The position numbers and the translations under genes were made by a program. From Kordia periserrulae (lineage in GTDB: Bacteria; Bacteroidota; Bacteroidia; Flavobacteriales; Flavobacteriaceae), in contig NZ_QBKT01000001.1 in the NCBI RefSeq assembly GCF_003054265.1, positions 496,001-560,000 of the forward strand: a stretch of 64,000 bases of DNA, read 5' to 3'. Below the pieces are notes generated by a model, which saw only the letters and a list, made by a program, of their open reading frames with translations, was not told the origin of the DNA and did not search any database. Every line of letters starts with the position of its first letter. Position 1 is the first letter of the stretch. Shown here piece by piece: positions 54,831 through 63,415 of the stretch.

Positions 54831-55760
54831 ATGAAGGTGTACAAAGACATATATCAACTGAAACGCGTAGATAATAACGATTTTCCAGCCATCAAAGAAC
54901 TCTTTTGGAAAGTCTTTAAAAAGAAAGTCACGCTCAAGTATTTGCAAAACAAATACAACACGTCGCACGTAGGTGTAAAGTATATTTGTAGCATTGCCTA
55001 TTGTGACGAAATTCCTGTAGCGTTTTACGGAGCGATTCCACAAAAATTTAAAAATAACAACGAAGAAATCTATGTCGCACACGCCTGCGATTCGTACACA
55101 CTTCCCAATCATCAGCGAAAAGGTTTGCATTATGAATTGGCGAAATTGGCATACGAAATCATGAAAGAGCACGACATGAAATATGTGTATGCATTTCATA
55201 GCGAAAACACCTATTTCAGCACCAAAAAGCTGGGTTGGAAAGAGCACGAACGCTTGCAACGATTTCATGTAAAAGTCAACACTTTGCCTATTGGAAAAGG
55301 GTTGAATAAACTGCGTTGGACGAAATTGTACGATGTGTTTTTTAGTCAAAAAGTTCCCGCGAAAGCATTAGAAAAACTAAATTCAGAACACAAAGAAAAA
55401 TTCCGATTGAAGTTTGATAACGACTTCATTCAGTATAAAAACAGTTTCAAAAGTCATTACTGTGTACAAATTGGCGAGTGTGTGTTTTGGTTAAAAATTC
55501 AGGCAATTATGCATGTGGGCATGTTCTACGCGCCTTCTGCGGAAGCGTTGCAAAAAGCTCTCAAAAAACTAAAACGAAAAGCATTTTTCTTAGGCATTAC
55601 GGAACTTTTATTTCAAGTGGATCAGCATTCTGTCATGGCAACACAATTACAAACCATTACGCAACCAAAAGAATCGTGGTTGGTGGGTTATTTAGATTTT
55701 GATCCGCAAATTGACCTAAAAGATTTTATATTTACCTACTCAGATTTAGACACTTTTTAA
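54831..55760 (+). CDS. GNAT-family N-acetyltransferase-like protein
   Basis: 309 residues. The first 130 residues fit a GNAT fold: IKELFWKVFKKKVTLKYLQN, then AHACDSYTLPNHQRKGLHYE, the acetyl-CoA pyrophosphate-loop pattern (Q-R-K-G-L). The C-terminal half is lower similarity and may be a second acyltransferase-like domain. Context, between a deacetylase and an FkbM methyltransferase, suggests that it modifies sugars of the same glycan. The start lies 3 bp after the deacetylase stop. Acceptor unknown. Confidence 0.78.
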   Translation: MKVYKDIYQLKRVDNNDFPAIKELFWKVFKKKVTLKYLQNKYNTSHVGVKYICSIAYCDEIPVAFYGAIPQKFKNNNEEIYVAHACDSYTLPNHQRKGLHYELAKLAYEIMKEHDMKYVYAFHSENTYFSTKKLGWKEHERLQRFHVKVNTLPIGKGLNKLRWTKLYDVFFSQKVPAKALEKLNSEHKEKFRLKFDNDFIQYKNSFKSHYCVQIGECVFWLKIQAIMHVGMFYAPSAEALQKALKKLKRKAFFLGITELLFQVDQHSVMATQLQTITQPKESWLVGYLDFDPQIDLKDFIFTYSDLDTF

Positions 55761-56606
55761 ATGCAAATTCAGCTAAAAAATCACACTTTTCAGATTGATC
55801 CTGGACAAAATAAACACTATTGGACGTATATCAATTCCATCGATTGGGAACCGCATACCTTTGCTATTTTTGACTATTTTGTAACGGAAGATTCTGTGGT
55901 ATTGGACATTGGTTCGTGGAGTGGCGTGTTGACGTTGTATGCGGCAAAGACTGCTAAAGAAGTACATGCGCTTGATCCAGATCCGGTGTGTTTTCGGGAG
56001 TTGAATGTGAATGTAGATTTAAATCCCGCTGTGGCGGAAAAAATACAAACCTATCAAACGGCGATTTCAAATACGAAAGAAAGCGTTCGTTTGTCTGCAC
56101 GCGCGCAATACGGAGCTTCGTCGAGTAGCATTTTAGAACGCAAACGCGATACTGAAAACTCTTTGGAAATCAACACGCTTTCGTTGGAAGATTTTTTGGA
56201 TTCGGAAAACATTCAAACCGTAGATTTTATTAAAATGGACGTGGAAGGTGCCGAATTTAAAATTTTACCAACAATTGGAAAGGCGTTGCAAAAAGTCAAC
56301 TATCCAACATTGTATGTGTCCTTTCATTATCATTTTTTGAATGAAAACATGTACCACAAATACATTCCGTCTACATTTTTAAACAAATTACTCATGCGAT
56401 TGGAACACACGTTCGGGTTTTCCCTTTTCAAAAAACGAATTCGAAAAGAAATCGAGCATTTATTCCAAGATGTAAAAGCATATCGCTACATTTATAAAAC
56501 CGACGGAACGCCGATAACTTATGAAACATTACAACAAAACCCACAATTGATTAAAACAACCGATTTGGTGTTTACGAATTTGGAGTGGGATGTGTCAAAC
56601 TTGTAA
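55761..56606 (+). CDS. FkbM-family methyltransferase
   Basis: 281 residues. Motif I is SVVLDIGSWSGVLTLYAAK near residue 50, followed by VHALDPDPVCFRELNVNV. The FkbM hallmark VDFIKMDVEGAEFKILPTIG is near residue 160. FkbM enzymes O-methylate sugars and polyketides, so it likely methylates a hydroxyl of the glycan made here. The ATG follows the stop of the GNAT gene directly. After it comes the palindromic repeat array with the GIY-YIG gene. Confidence 0.9.
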   Translation: MQIQLKNHTFQIDPGQNKHYWTYINSIDWEPHTFAIFDYFVTEDSVVLDIGSWSGVLTLYAAKTAKEVHALDPDPVCFRELNVNVDLNPAVAEKIQTYQTAISNTKESVRLSARAQYGASSSSILERKRDTENSLEINTLSLEDFLDSENIQTVDFIKMDVEGAEFKILPTIGKALQKVNYPTLYVSFHYHFLNENMYHKYIPSTFLNKLLMRLEHTFGFSLFKKRIRKEIEHLFQDVKAYRYIYKTDGTPITYETLQQNPQLIKTTDLVFTNLEWDVSNL

Positions 56607-56614
56607 TATATTTT

Positions 56615-56776
56615 GTCATTCCTGCGTAGGCAGGAATCCATACTGAACTATGCAATTTTGTAGTTCATCAAAAAAATTAACAAAAATGTAAAAAATAGAT
56701 TCCGCAACAAGTGCGGAATGACAAAATGAAACAAATTGTCATTCCTCTCAAGCAGAACAAAAAAAGAATCCAAATA
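56615..56776 (+). repeat. Palindromic unit 1 (empty copy, 162 bp)
   Basis: Left palindrome gtcattcctgcgtaggcagg (56615-56639 with its end), filler of about 58 bp with an inner hairpin (tgaacta/tagttca), right palindrome gattccgcaacaagtgcgga (56698-56722 with its end), then a 54-bp linker ending at 56776. The same order occurs in units 3 and 4. Confidence 0.85.
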
Positions 56777-57220
56777 GTCATTCCTGCGACTTGTACTGAG
56801 CTTGTCGAAGTAAGGCAGGAATCCACAAGAAACAATATGTACAAAACAATTCATCAATATTATGTCTATATTCTTTCTAACAAAAAGAATGGAACGTTAT
56901 ACATTGGTATCACAAATAATCTTGAAAGAAGAGTTTTTGAGCATAAAAACAAATTGGTTGATGGTTTTACTAAAAAATATAATCTTACCAAACTCATGTA
57001 TTATGAAATATTTCAACATGTTGACGAAGCCATAAAAAGAGAGAAAAGGCTAAAAAAATGGAAAAGACAATGGAAAATTAATTTAATTGAAGAGAAGAAC
57101 CCTAATTGGAAAGATATAGCTTCTGATTGGGCAACAAACATGGATTCCGCAACAAGTGCGGAATGACAAAATGAAAACAGCTTGTCATTCCTCTAAAGGA
57201 GAACAAAAAAGAACCCAAAT
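56777..57220 (+). mobile_element. Palindromic unit 2 carrying a GIY-YIG nuclease gene (444 bp)
   Basis: Bounded by the left palindrome at 56777-56824 (variant with the longer gtcattcctgcgacttg form) and the right palindrome at 57143-57167, followed by the shared linker to 57220. It has the same ends as units 1, 3 and 4, but the 58-bp filler is replaced by a 330-bp gene. There are no transposase motifs and no obvious target duplication. Confidence 0.6.
56837..57166 (+). CDS. GIY-YIG endonuclease domain protein
   Basis: 109 residues, a single GIY-YIG domain of the UPF0213/YhbQ type. The catalytic region starts YYVYILSNKKNGTLYIGITN, followed by NLERRVFEHK with the conserved Arg. Conserved Lys/Glu-rich helix KREKRLKKWKRQWKINLI follows. 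ATG 56837 is preferred; the frame extends upstream only through repeat DNA. The last residues (NMDSATSAE) and the TGA stop are encoded by the right palindrome, so the gene is tied to the repeat. No partner protein. It is likely a mobile or repeat-borne nuclease, not part of the glycan cluster. Confidence 0.85.
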   Translation: MYKTIHQYYVYILSNKKNGTLYIGITNNLERRVFEHKNKLVDGFTKKYNLTKLMYYEIFQHVDEAIKREKRLKKWKRQWKINLIEEKNPNWKDIASDWATNMDSATSAE

Positions 57221-57560
57221 GTCATTCCTGCGTAGGCAGGAATCCATACTGAACTATGCAATTTTGTAGTTCATCAAAAAAATTAACAAAAAATGTAAAA
57301 AATAGATTCCGCAACAAGTGCGGAATGACAAAACGAAAACAACTTGTCATTCCGCTCAAGCAGAACAAAAAAAGAACCCAAATGTCATTCCTGCGTAGGC
57401 AGGAATCCATACTGAACTATGCAATTTTGTAGTTCATCAAAAAAATTAACAAAAATGTAAAAAATAGATTCCGCAACAGGTGCGGAATGACAAAATGAAA
57501 ACAACTTGTCATTCCTCTCAAGCAGAACAAAAAAACCAAGATTCCCGCCTACGCGGGAAT
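57221..57560 (+). repeat. Palindromic units 3 and 4 (empty copies) plus terminal palindrome
   Basis: Unit 3 starts at 57221 and unit 4 at 57384, a 163-bp period. Their right palindromes are at 57305-57329 and 57467-57491. The array ends with gattcccgcctacgcgggaa at 57540, an inverted variant of the left palindrome. Together with the end of unit 2 this fills the gap before the glycosyltransferase gene; nothing else is seen there. Confidence 0.88.
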
Positions 57561-57565
57561 AGATA

Positions 57566-58615
57566 ATGAACAAACCAACCCAACATATCGTATTTTTAAC
57601 ACCAGGTTTTGCGGAATCCGAAGCGGATTCTACTACAATTCCTGTGCTGCAAGTATTTTTAAAAAGTATCCGAAAAGCATTGCCAGAAGCAAAATTAACC
57701 TTACTTGCTTTTCAGTTTCCATTCACAAAAAAAAGATACCATTGGCACGGTATTGAAGTGATTCCGCTAAACGGAAAAAATAAACGCCTCCGAAAACTAC
57801 AAACGTGGCGAAAAGCAGCAAAAACACTTAAAAAACTACACAAAATCCAAAAAATAGATACGATTCATAGCTTTTGGATTGGTGAATGTGCACGTATCGG
57901 ACAAAAGTTTGTGGATAAGTATAAAGTGAATCATGTTGTGACGGTGATGGGGCAAGATGCTTCGATTAAAAATTCGTACGGCGTGTATTTGGAAAATTCG
58001 AATGCCAGATTGGTCACGCTTTGCGAAAACCATCAGAAGACATTGCTTAAAAATTACGGTTTTATTTCCACAATCATTCCTTGGCATTTAGACGTTTCTG
58101 ATGTTCCTCCATTGCAGCAAAACACGATTGATATTTTGGGTGTTGGCGCTTTAAATTCGGTTAAAAATTACAGCGATTTTGTAGATATCATCGCAGTATT
58201 AGCGAAAACGCACCCGAACCTCAACGTTACAATTATAGGCGATGGCGACCAACGAAATGCTATTGAAACAAAAATCAAAAGTCTAGGCTTGGAAGACACC
58301 ATTACACTATTGGGAACGCTTCCTCGAAACGACGTTTTTCAAAAAATGGTGCAATCGAACATCTTGTTGCACACAAGTCATTATGAATCCTTTGGTTTTG
58401 TATTTTTAGAAGCCTTGTATTCGGGAATGCACATTGTTTCAACAAACGTTGGACTTGCCAAAGCATCTGACAAATGGAAGGTTTGCCATGAAAAAATGGA
58501 ACTCATTGAAGCTTGCGAATCGCTACTTTCGCAAAAGAACGTATCCAAAGAGCGCGTACTTTTGAGTTCAGAAACCGAAACTATCAACGCTTATCTATCT
58601 TTGTATCATGCGTAG
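57566..58615 (+). CDS. Glycosyltransferase family 4
   Basis: 349-residue GT-B fold enzyme. The first 170 residues form the acceptor domain. The donor domain begins around DILGVGALNSVKNYSDFVDI, and contains VTIIGDGDQRNAIETKI and LLGTLPRNDVFQKM. The C-terminal signature is HTSHYESFGFVFLEALYSGM, the E-x7-E motif of retaining GT4 enzymes. It has no membrane segment. Its stop overlaps the flippase start by 8 bp, so the two are coupled. The ATG at 57566 lies just after the palindromic array. Confidence 0.9.
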   Translation: MNKPTQHIVFLTPGFAESEADSTTIPVLQVFLKSIRKALPEAKLTLLAFQFPFTKKRYHWHGIEVIPLNGKNKRLRKLQTWRKAAKTLKKLHKIQKIDTIHSFWIGECARIGQKFVDKYKVNHVVTVMGQDASIKNSYGVYLENSNARLVTLCENHQKTLLKNYGFISTIIPWHLDVSDVPPLQQNTIDILGVGALNSVKNYSDFVDIIAVLAKTHPNLNVTIIGDGDQRNAIETKIKSLGLEDTITLLGTLPRNDVFQKMVQSNILLHTSHYESFGFVFLEALYSGMHIVSTNVGLAKASDKWKVCHEKMELIEACESLLSQKNVSKERVLLSSETETINAYLSLYHA

Positions 58616-59747
58616 ATTGCTCACCATCGGAATCAACACCATTCAAGGATACGCCAATCCTGCATTCAATTTTTTGATTGTGGTTTTTGGGGTGAAAATC
58701 TTTGGAAAAGACGATTGGGCAAGCTTAATCAACGTGATGATTTGGGTATTTTTTCTCTCGTTTATTTTTGGTTGGGGAAATCGCGATTATTTGTTACGCA
58801 CCTACAGTAAAAACCCAGGCAACATGTACCGCGCATTTTTTAGCAATCTCTTTTCAAGAAGTTTGTTGTTGCCCTTTTCGGGAATTTTCTTTTTGTTCTT
58901 TCCAGTAGAAATCGCAATATGGTCTGTCATTTTAATTTGCTTGCTGTTTTTGTATAATTCGTTGAACACGTTGGTCATTTATCATCAAAAATTTGGCGCG
59001 CAGTTAGTGGCAGAAATTCTTGGTTTTGGTATCATTTTCGGAAGTATTTTTTATCTGGAAACATTTGAGCTTGAAACTTTTTTGCAAGTATATTGTATTG
59101 CCACATTGCTTAAATTTATAGTGTTAAGCGCACAATTGCAATATTGGAAAGAACCTATTAGCGCGACAATTTCCTTGCAAGAATTCAAACTAGGATTGCC
59201 TTTTTTTATTTTGGGATTAAGCGGCTGGCTGATTTCCAAAACAGACATTTACATGGTCGATTTGTACCTAAAACCTTCACAATTGGCAGAGTATCAATTG
59301 CTGATTACCGCATTTTTAATGTTGCAAGCGTTGGCAGCGTACATCACCATTCCGTTTACCAAACATGTGTATCGCGTGTCGGATGAAGTTGTGCAAAAAA
59401 TAAAATACAAACTCTATTTAGTATCACTTCCATTAACGATTCTCGGCGGATTTACAATCTGGTTAATCATGGAATATTTTGTGAAATTGGGCTTTAGTTA
59501 CGAATATTATATTGTAGGTTCATCCATCGCATTGCCCTGTTATTTTTACACGTTGAACGTGATGGAACTCATGAAAAATCACCAAGAACGCATCATTATT
59601 TACATTAGTTTTTTTGCTTTTTTTATCAGCGTCAGCATGATAGTATTGTTGATAGAAATCTATGAAATTTTTGGCGTGTTGCTAAGTGTTTCCATCACGC
59701 AATGGTTGGTATTGTTGGTGTATAAATTGCAACGAAAGTTTGGATGA
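58608..59747 (+). CDS. Polysaccharide flippase-like membrane protein (MATE/Wzx-type)
   Basis: 379 residues with about 10-12 hydrophobic segments and few charged loops. The N-terminus (LLTIGINTIQGYANPAFNFL) and the segment FILGLSGWLISKTDIYMVD fit the oligosaccharide-flippase superfamily, though it is somewhat shorter than Wzx proteins (about 420-480). It would move a lipid-linked oligosaccharide across the inner membrane. Directly coupled to GT4. No polymerase (Wzy) is seen in the window, so chain assembly may be ligase-type or elsewhere. Confidence 0.72.
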   Translation: MRRLLTIGINTIQGYANPAFNFLIVVFGVKIFGKDDWASLINVMIWVFFLSFIFGWGNRDYLLRTYSKNPGNMYRAFFSNLFSRSLLLPFSGIFFLFFPVEIAIWSVILICLLFLYNSLNTLVIYHQKFGAQLVAEILGFGIIFGSIFYLETFELETFLQVYCIATLLKFIVLSAQLQYWKEPISATISLQEFKLGLPFFILGLSGWLISKTDIYMVDLYLKPSQLAEYQLLITAFLMLQALAAYITIPFTKHVYRVSDEVVQKIKYKLYLVSLPLTILGGFTIWLIMEYFVKLGFSYEYYIVGSSIALPCYFYTLNVMELMKNHQERIIIYISFFAFFISVSMIVLLIEIYEIFGVLLSVSITQWLVLLVYKLQRKFG

Positions 59748-59974
59748 TTTCCAGTCGTCACTTCGAGTAAAATCTTAAAAAGATTTTGTGTCGAGAAGTA
59801 CTCTGAAACTACAAGTTTTGACTTCACAGTGATTTCGACTGCGCTCAATCTGACAATTGAAACTAATGTCTAAAAACTGAAGAACGAGATTGCTTCGTCA
59901 TGCTTCCTCGCAAAGACGTTTCAAAATAAAATACTAAAAGTGTTTACACTGAGCCTGTCGAAGTGAAAACCAAT
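59748..59974. repeat. Intergenic dispersed-repeat fragments
   Basis: Contains tcgagaagtactctgaaact (similar to 36323), tttcgactgcgctcaatctgac (similar to 63297) and actgagcctgtcgaagtg (similar to the inner part of the 49-bp palindrome). No gene on either strand. Confidence 0.6.
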
Positions 59975-60811
59975 CTATTTCTTCTTTCTACGGAATAAAT
60001 TCAACACTTTACTCACAAAATCATCATTGATTCCCAACGTACCTTTTACCCACGTATATGCTGCAATGAGTTTTTTATCGAGCCAAATAAAAACGGCTTT
60101 AAAACCATCACCAGGACGTGCTCGGTAATTGGTAGAACGCCGTTTGAACGAACCCGATTTTTCTTCGGTAAAGTAATACAAGGCAATCGATTTACGCGTA
60201 ACGTCTTCTGGACAGGTGATTGGGTCAGGGAAACCATGATACGAATCTTCATCCGTGTTAAAAATGACAATCCGATTGAAAATGGGTTGTACTTTTACCG
60301 CGCATTTCGACATGTCTTTTTCCCAAAGTTCCAACGCGCCGCCGTACGATTCGTCCCAATCTTTGTTTAAATACACCAACACATTTACACGACGTCGCCA
60401 GTTTTTTTTGTGCGGATGCACGGTAAAATCTGCATGAATATTTAAAAAACCGCCTTTTTCACTTTGGTGAATACCGCCGCCTTCAATGGTTTTATCGGGC
60501 AAGAGATTGGAAATTCCTGTGAGTTGTTCCAGATATGTGATGAATTCTGGAGAATTCAATTCGTGGATGATTTCGTCGCGAATAAATGCTGGAATCAGCT
60601 CTAACTTGTTGAGTCCGTGTTTCTTTTCGTTGACATGAATGTAATGAATCCAGCCATCATCTTTGATTTTCGGAAATACTTCCAAGGCTTTTTCCGCCGC
60701 AGCGACTTCCAAAAAATCATCTACCACGATATGCGGATACGGTGACGCTTTTTGGTATTGTTCTATGGCTGATGGAAGTTGCGCATTCCATTTGGAATAG
60801 TCAAAAATCAT
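59975..60811 (-). CDS. 2-oxoglutarate/Fe(II)-dependent oxygenase-like protein
   Basis: 278 residues. The double-stranded beta-helix metal site is visible as LNIHADFTVHPH (His-x-Asp), with the distal His in SYHGFPDP, and a likely 2-oxoglutarate-binding Arg in VTRKSIALYYF. VNVLVYLNKDWDESYGGALE is a family feature of 2OG-Fe(II) oxygenase superfamily (prolyl 4-hydroxylase-like). It could hydroxylate a sugar, lipid or peptide; no substrate can be named. It is the only minus-strand gene between the flippase and the SGNH gene, with a basic C-terminal tail. Confidence 0.83.
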   Translation of the reverse strand: MIFDYSKWNAQLPSAIEQYQKASPYPHIVVDDFLEVAAAEKALEVFPKIKDDGWIHYIHVNEKKHGLNKLELIPAFIRDEIIHELNSPEFITYLEQLTGISNLLPDKTIEGGGIHQSEKGGFLNIHADFTVHPHKKNWRRRVNVLVYLNKDWDESYGGALELWEKDMSKCAVKVQPIFNRIVIFNTDEDSYHGFPDPITCPEDVTRKSIALYYFTEEKSGSFKRRSTNYRARPGDGFKAVFIWLDKKLIAAYTWVKGTLGINDDFVSKVLNLFRRKKK

Positions 60812-60921
60812 GAGTTGGTTTCAAATTTTCGTGCTAAAAGTACTAAAAATAGTCAGTCGCGAATAGCAATTTTCCGTGCTTTTTTAATTTTTTATTTGTT
60901 CCTTTGTTTGAAACCATTTCC

Positions 60922-61980
60922 ATGAAATACAAACGACTTGTTGGAATAAATTTACTTGTTTTAAGTGGATTGTTACTGCTGTTGACAATGATTTTGTATT
61001 TCGTGGAAGTCCATCGCATCAACAGTTTTTTTTCATTTACGAGTGAGAAACAAGCGGAATATTTCATTCCCGATGCTACCGCGATGTTCGTCCACAAACC
61101 GAATATTCATTTGTATGACAATTGGGGAACGCCGCAACAAAAAATGTCTACCGAACGCAGAACTAATAATGTAGGATTTCGCGAAGATGATGACATTACC
61201 ACCAAACAAAAAAACGAATTTCGAGTTTTAGTTACGGGCGATTCGCATACGGATGGTGTGCTGCGCTACAACACGCAATCGTTTGTGAATATTTGGGAAG
61301 AAAAACTAAATGCTGCAGATAGCACCATGTTTTTCAATTGTATGAATGGTGGTGTTGGGTATTACACATTTCGCAACTATGATGGTTTTTTAAAAAAATA
61401 CACTTATTTACAACCAGATGTGTTTTTAATCAATGTGTTTGCAGGAAATGATTTTCGAGAAGCAGCCATGTTTGAGGACAATCGTACAGGTTTTTCCAAC
61501 GTTTATAAAAGTTTGCGAATGCGCTTCCGCAGAAAGTTTCAATCAAATGCACAAAAGCAAATTCCCTACACGCAAGGATTGGAGCAATTACTCTATTTTG
61601 AGTCGTTTCCAGATGAAAAAGAACGCACTATGGAAATTGCACAAGGTTATCTATTGCAAATTAAAGAATGGTGCAAACAGCATCATATTCGACTCATTGT
61701 TACGGTATTGCCTTCAAAATTGGACACCAATGCAGACTTTCGTCAAGAAATACAACACTTATTCAAACTTGATGAAAAAACTATGCAAAGCACGCAAGAA
61801 TTAACCCAAACATTTATCAAATTCCTTCAAACAGAACAGATAGAACATTACGATTTGCAACCTTTATTACAAAACGCTACTGAAAAAGTATATTGGGATG
61901 CAGACTTACACATCAATCCAAAAGCGCATGAAATGATTGCGGAGTTTCTCAATACACATATTGCATTTCCGTCAAAATAA
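60922..61980 (+). CDS. Membrane-anchored SGNH/GDSL hydrolase-like protein 2
   Basis: 352 residues from ATG 60922 (an upstream TTG at 60904 is unlikely). N-terminal anchor around residues 8-26. Block I is VLVTGDSHTDGVL (GDS nucleophile), block III INVFAGNDFREA (Gly-x-Asn), and block V DADLHINPKAHEM (Asp-x-x-His), so all catalytic residues are present. The architecture is similar to the protein at 47594: an N-terminal anchor and a periplasmic esterase-like domain, so likely acting on surface glycan acyl groups. Single gene; the following histidine kinase is 98 bp downstream. Confidence 0.85.
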   Translation: MKYKRLVGINLLVLSGLLLLLTMILYFVEVHRINSFFSFTSEKQAEYFIPDATAMFVHKPNIHLYDNWGTPQQKMSTERRTNNVGFREDDDITTKQKNEFRVLVTGDSHTDGVLRYNTQSFVNIWEEKLNAADSTMFFNCMNGGVGYYTFRNYDGFLKKYTYLQPDVFLINVFAGNDFREAAMFEDNRTGFSNVYKSLRMRFRRKFQSNAQKQIPYTQGLEQLLYFESFPDEKERTMEIAQGYLLQIKEWCKQHHIRLIVTVLPSKLDTNADFRQEIQHLFKLDEKTMQSTQELTQTFIKFLQTEQIEHYDLQPLLQNATEKVYWDADLHINPKAHEMIAEFLNTHIAFPSK

Positions 61981-62078
61981 CTATATTTCTTACAGTATTT
62001 GCATCACAAATTGCATATTTATACAGTTTATAGTACATTTACTTTCAACAGTCCCGAATTTAAGAACAACAACTCTTT

Positions 62079-63083
62079 ATGCACTTTTACGACTACCTTA
62101 TTGCTGCACTTATTTTGTTGGGTGCGTTTATCATGTTGTTAAGTGCGCGATATACCAAAAAGATTTTCAACACACTTCCCGATAGTCAACTACAAGGAAA
62201 TTGGAAAAAACTCCGCATTTTAATGCTGATTTTTTTAGTGGGATATTTGGCAGTAGCAACCGTAGTGATTTTGGGACAAACGGACTTGTTAGCGGTGCTT
62301 TCGGGTGTTATCTTTTTTATGGGATCGCTCTTTGTGTTTATTGTAGTTCGCACTGGATTGGATAGTTTTAAACGTTTAAAAGAACTCAATCAAAATTTAG
62401 ACGACACCGAGCTCAAAAACAAGGAATTAGAGCAATTTGCTTATATCACATCGCACGACTTAAAAACACCGATTCGCGGTATTTCGAGTTTGGCGTCTTT
62501 TATTAAGGAAGATTTGGAAGCTGGTGAAACAGATGACGTGTATGACCATCTAGAAACCATGCAAGGACGCGTGAAACGACTAGAAAATTTGATTGATGGT
62601 ATTCTGCATTATTCCAAAATTGGAAAAATCAATCCTGAGTCGGTTGATTTGAACAAAATGCTACGCGGAGAAACTAAAAGTTATCCAAATCCCGACAAGG
62701 TAAAAATTGTCAAAAAAAGCACACTTCCTACGGTATATGGTGATAAAATTCAGTTGTCGCAAGTCCTATCAAATTTAGTCGGAAATGCTGTAAAATATAA
62801 CGATAAAGACGTTTGTAAAATCACGATTTCCAGCACAGAAACCTCCGATTTTTACGAAATTACCTTTGCTGACAACGGACCAGGAATTGCTCCGAAATAC
62901 CATCAAAAAATCTTTGAAGTTTTTCAAACGTTGGACGATAAAAACAAAAACGAAAGCACGGGATTGGGCTTGTCTATCGTCAAAAAAATTCTAGAAAAAC
63001 ATCAAGGCAGCATTCGCGTGGAATCGGATGGAAAATTAGGAACAGCATTTGTGATTTTATATCCGAAGCGTTTAGTGAAATAA
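62079..63083 (+). CDS. Membrane sensor histidine kinase
   Basis: 334 residues. Three hydrophobic segments (about 6-24, 45-66 and 71-92) form the membrane part with very small loops, so a classic large sensor domain is absent. A short coiled coil (about 95-120) leads to the HisKA site AYITSHDLKTPIRG, with phospho-acceptor His 126. The ATPase domain has the N box LSQVLSNLVGNAVKYN, ADNGPGIAP (G1) and STGLGLSIVKKILEKHQG (G2). No response regulator lies beside it, so the partner is elsewhere. The genes regulated are unknown. Confidence 0.9.
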   Translation: MHFYDYLIAALILLGAFIMLLSARYTKKIFNTLPDSQLQGNWKKLRILMLIFLVGYLAVATVVILGQTDLLAVLSGVIFFMGSLFVFIVVRTGLDSFKRLKELNQNLDDTELKNKELEQFAYITSHDLKTPIRGISSLASFIKEDLEAGETDDVYDHLETMQGRVKRLENLIDGILHYSKIGKINPESVDLNKMLRGETKSYPNPDKVKIVKKSTLPTVYGDKIQLSQVLSNLVGNAVKYNDKDVCKITISSTETSDFYEITFADNGPGIAPKYHQKIFEVFQTLDDKNKNESTGLGLSIVKKILEKHQGSIRVESDGKLGTAFVILYPKRLVK

Positions 63084-63109
63084 ATTGATTAAAATCACCA
63101 ATTCATCAC

Positions 63110-63220
63110 ATGAAAAAAAGACTTCAAAAATTTTTTAAGAAGCAATATAAAACTATTGAAAATGACACTTTTAAAATCGTAGACCACAATCCTAATTATT
63201 TGATTCAGAAGGTGAATTGA
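63110..63220 (+). CDS. Possible 36-residue basic peptide
   Basis: ATG 63110 to TGA 63220, starting MKKRLQKFFKKQYKTIENDT. It is Lys-rich and lies 26 bp after the kinase gene. No family is recognised and the frame could be chance, but its base use resembles neighbours. The remainder of the 63084-63415 gap holds low-complexity sequence (cagagttcag phrases; tcgactgcgctcctgaactgac, a dispersed repeat). Confidence 0.3.
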   Translation: MKKRLQKFFKKQYKTIENDTFKIVDHNPNYLIQKVN

Positions 63221-63415
63221 AACTATAATTAGATTTGAGATATGAGTAGTGAGATAAGTCCAGAGTTCAGAGTTCAGCTAGAAATACAAAAGGTTCTCGA
63301 CTGCGCTCCTGAACTGACATTTTGAAGTCTCTCAATTCTCAATACTAACATCTAAATACTAAAAAACATCTAGATTCCAGACTCTAAAAATCCTGACTCC
63401 TGAATCTAAAAAAAA

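Noticed and set aside
56711-56836. N-terminal extension of the GIY-YIG gene
   Set aside because: The extension is only translated palindromic repeat; homologous proteins start near MYKTIHQYYVYIL.
57221-57560. CRISPR-like array
   Set aside because: The repeated units are nearly identical throughout, with no variable spacers, and no cas genes are present.
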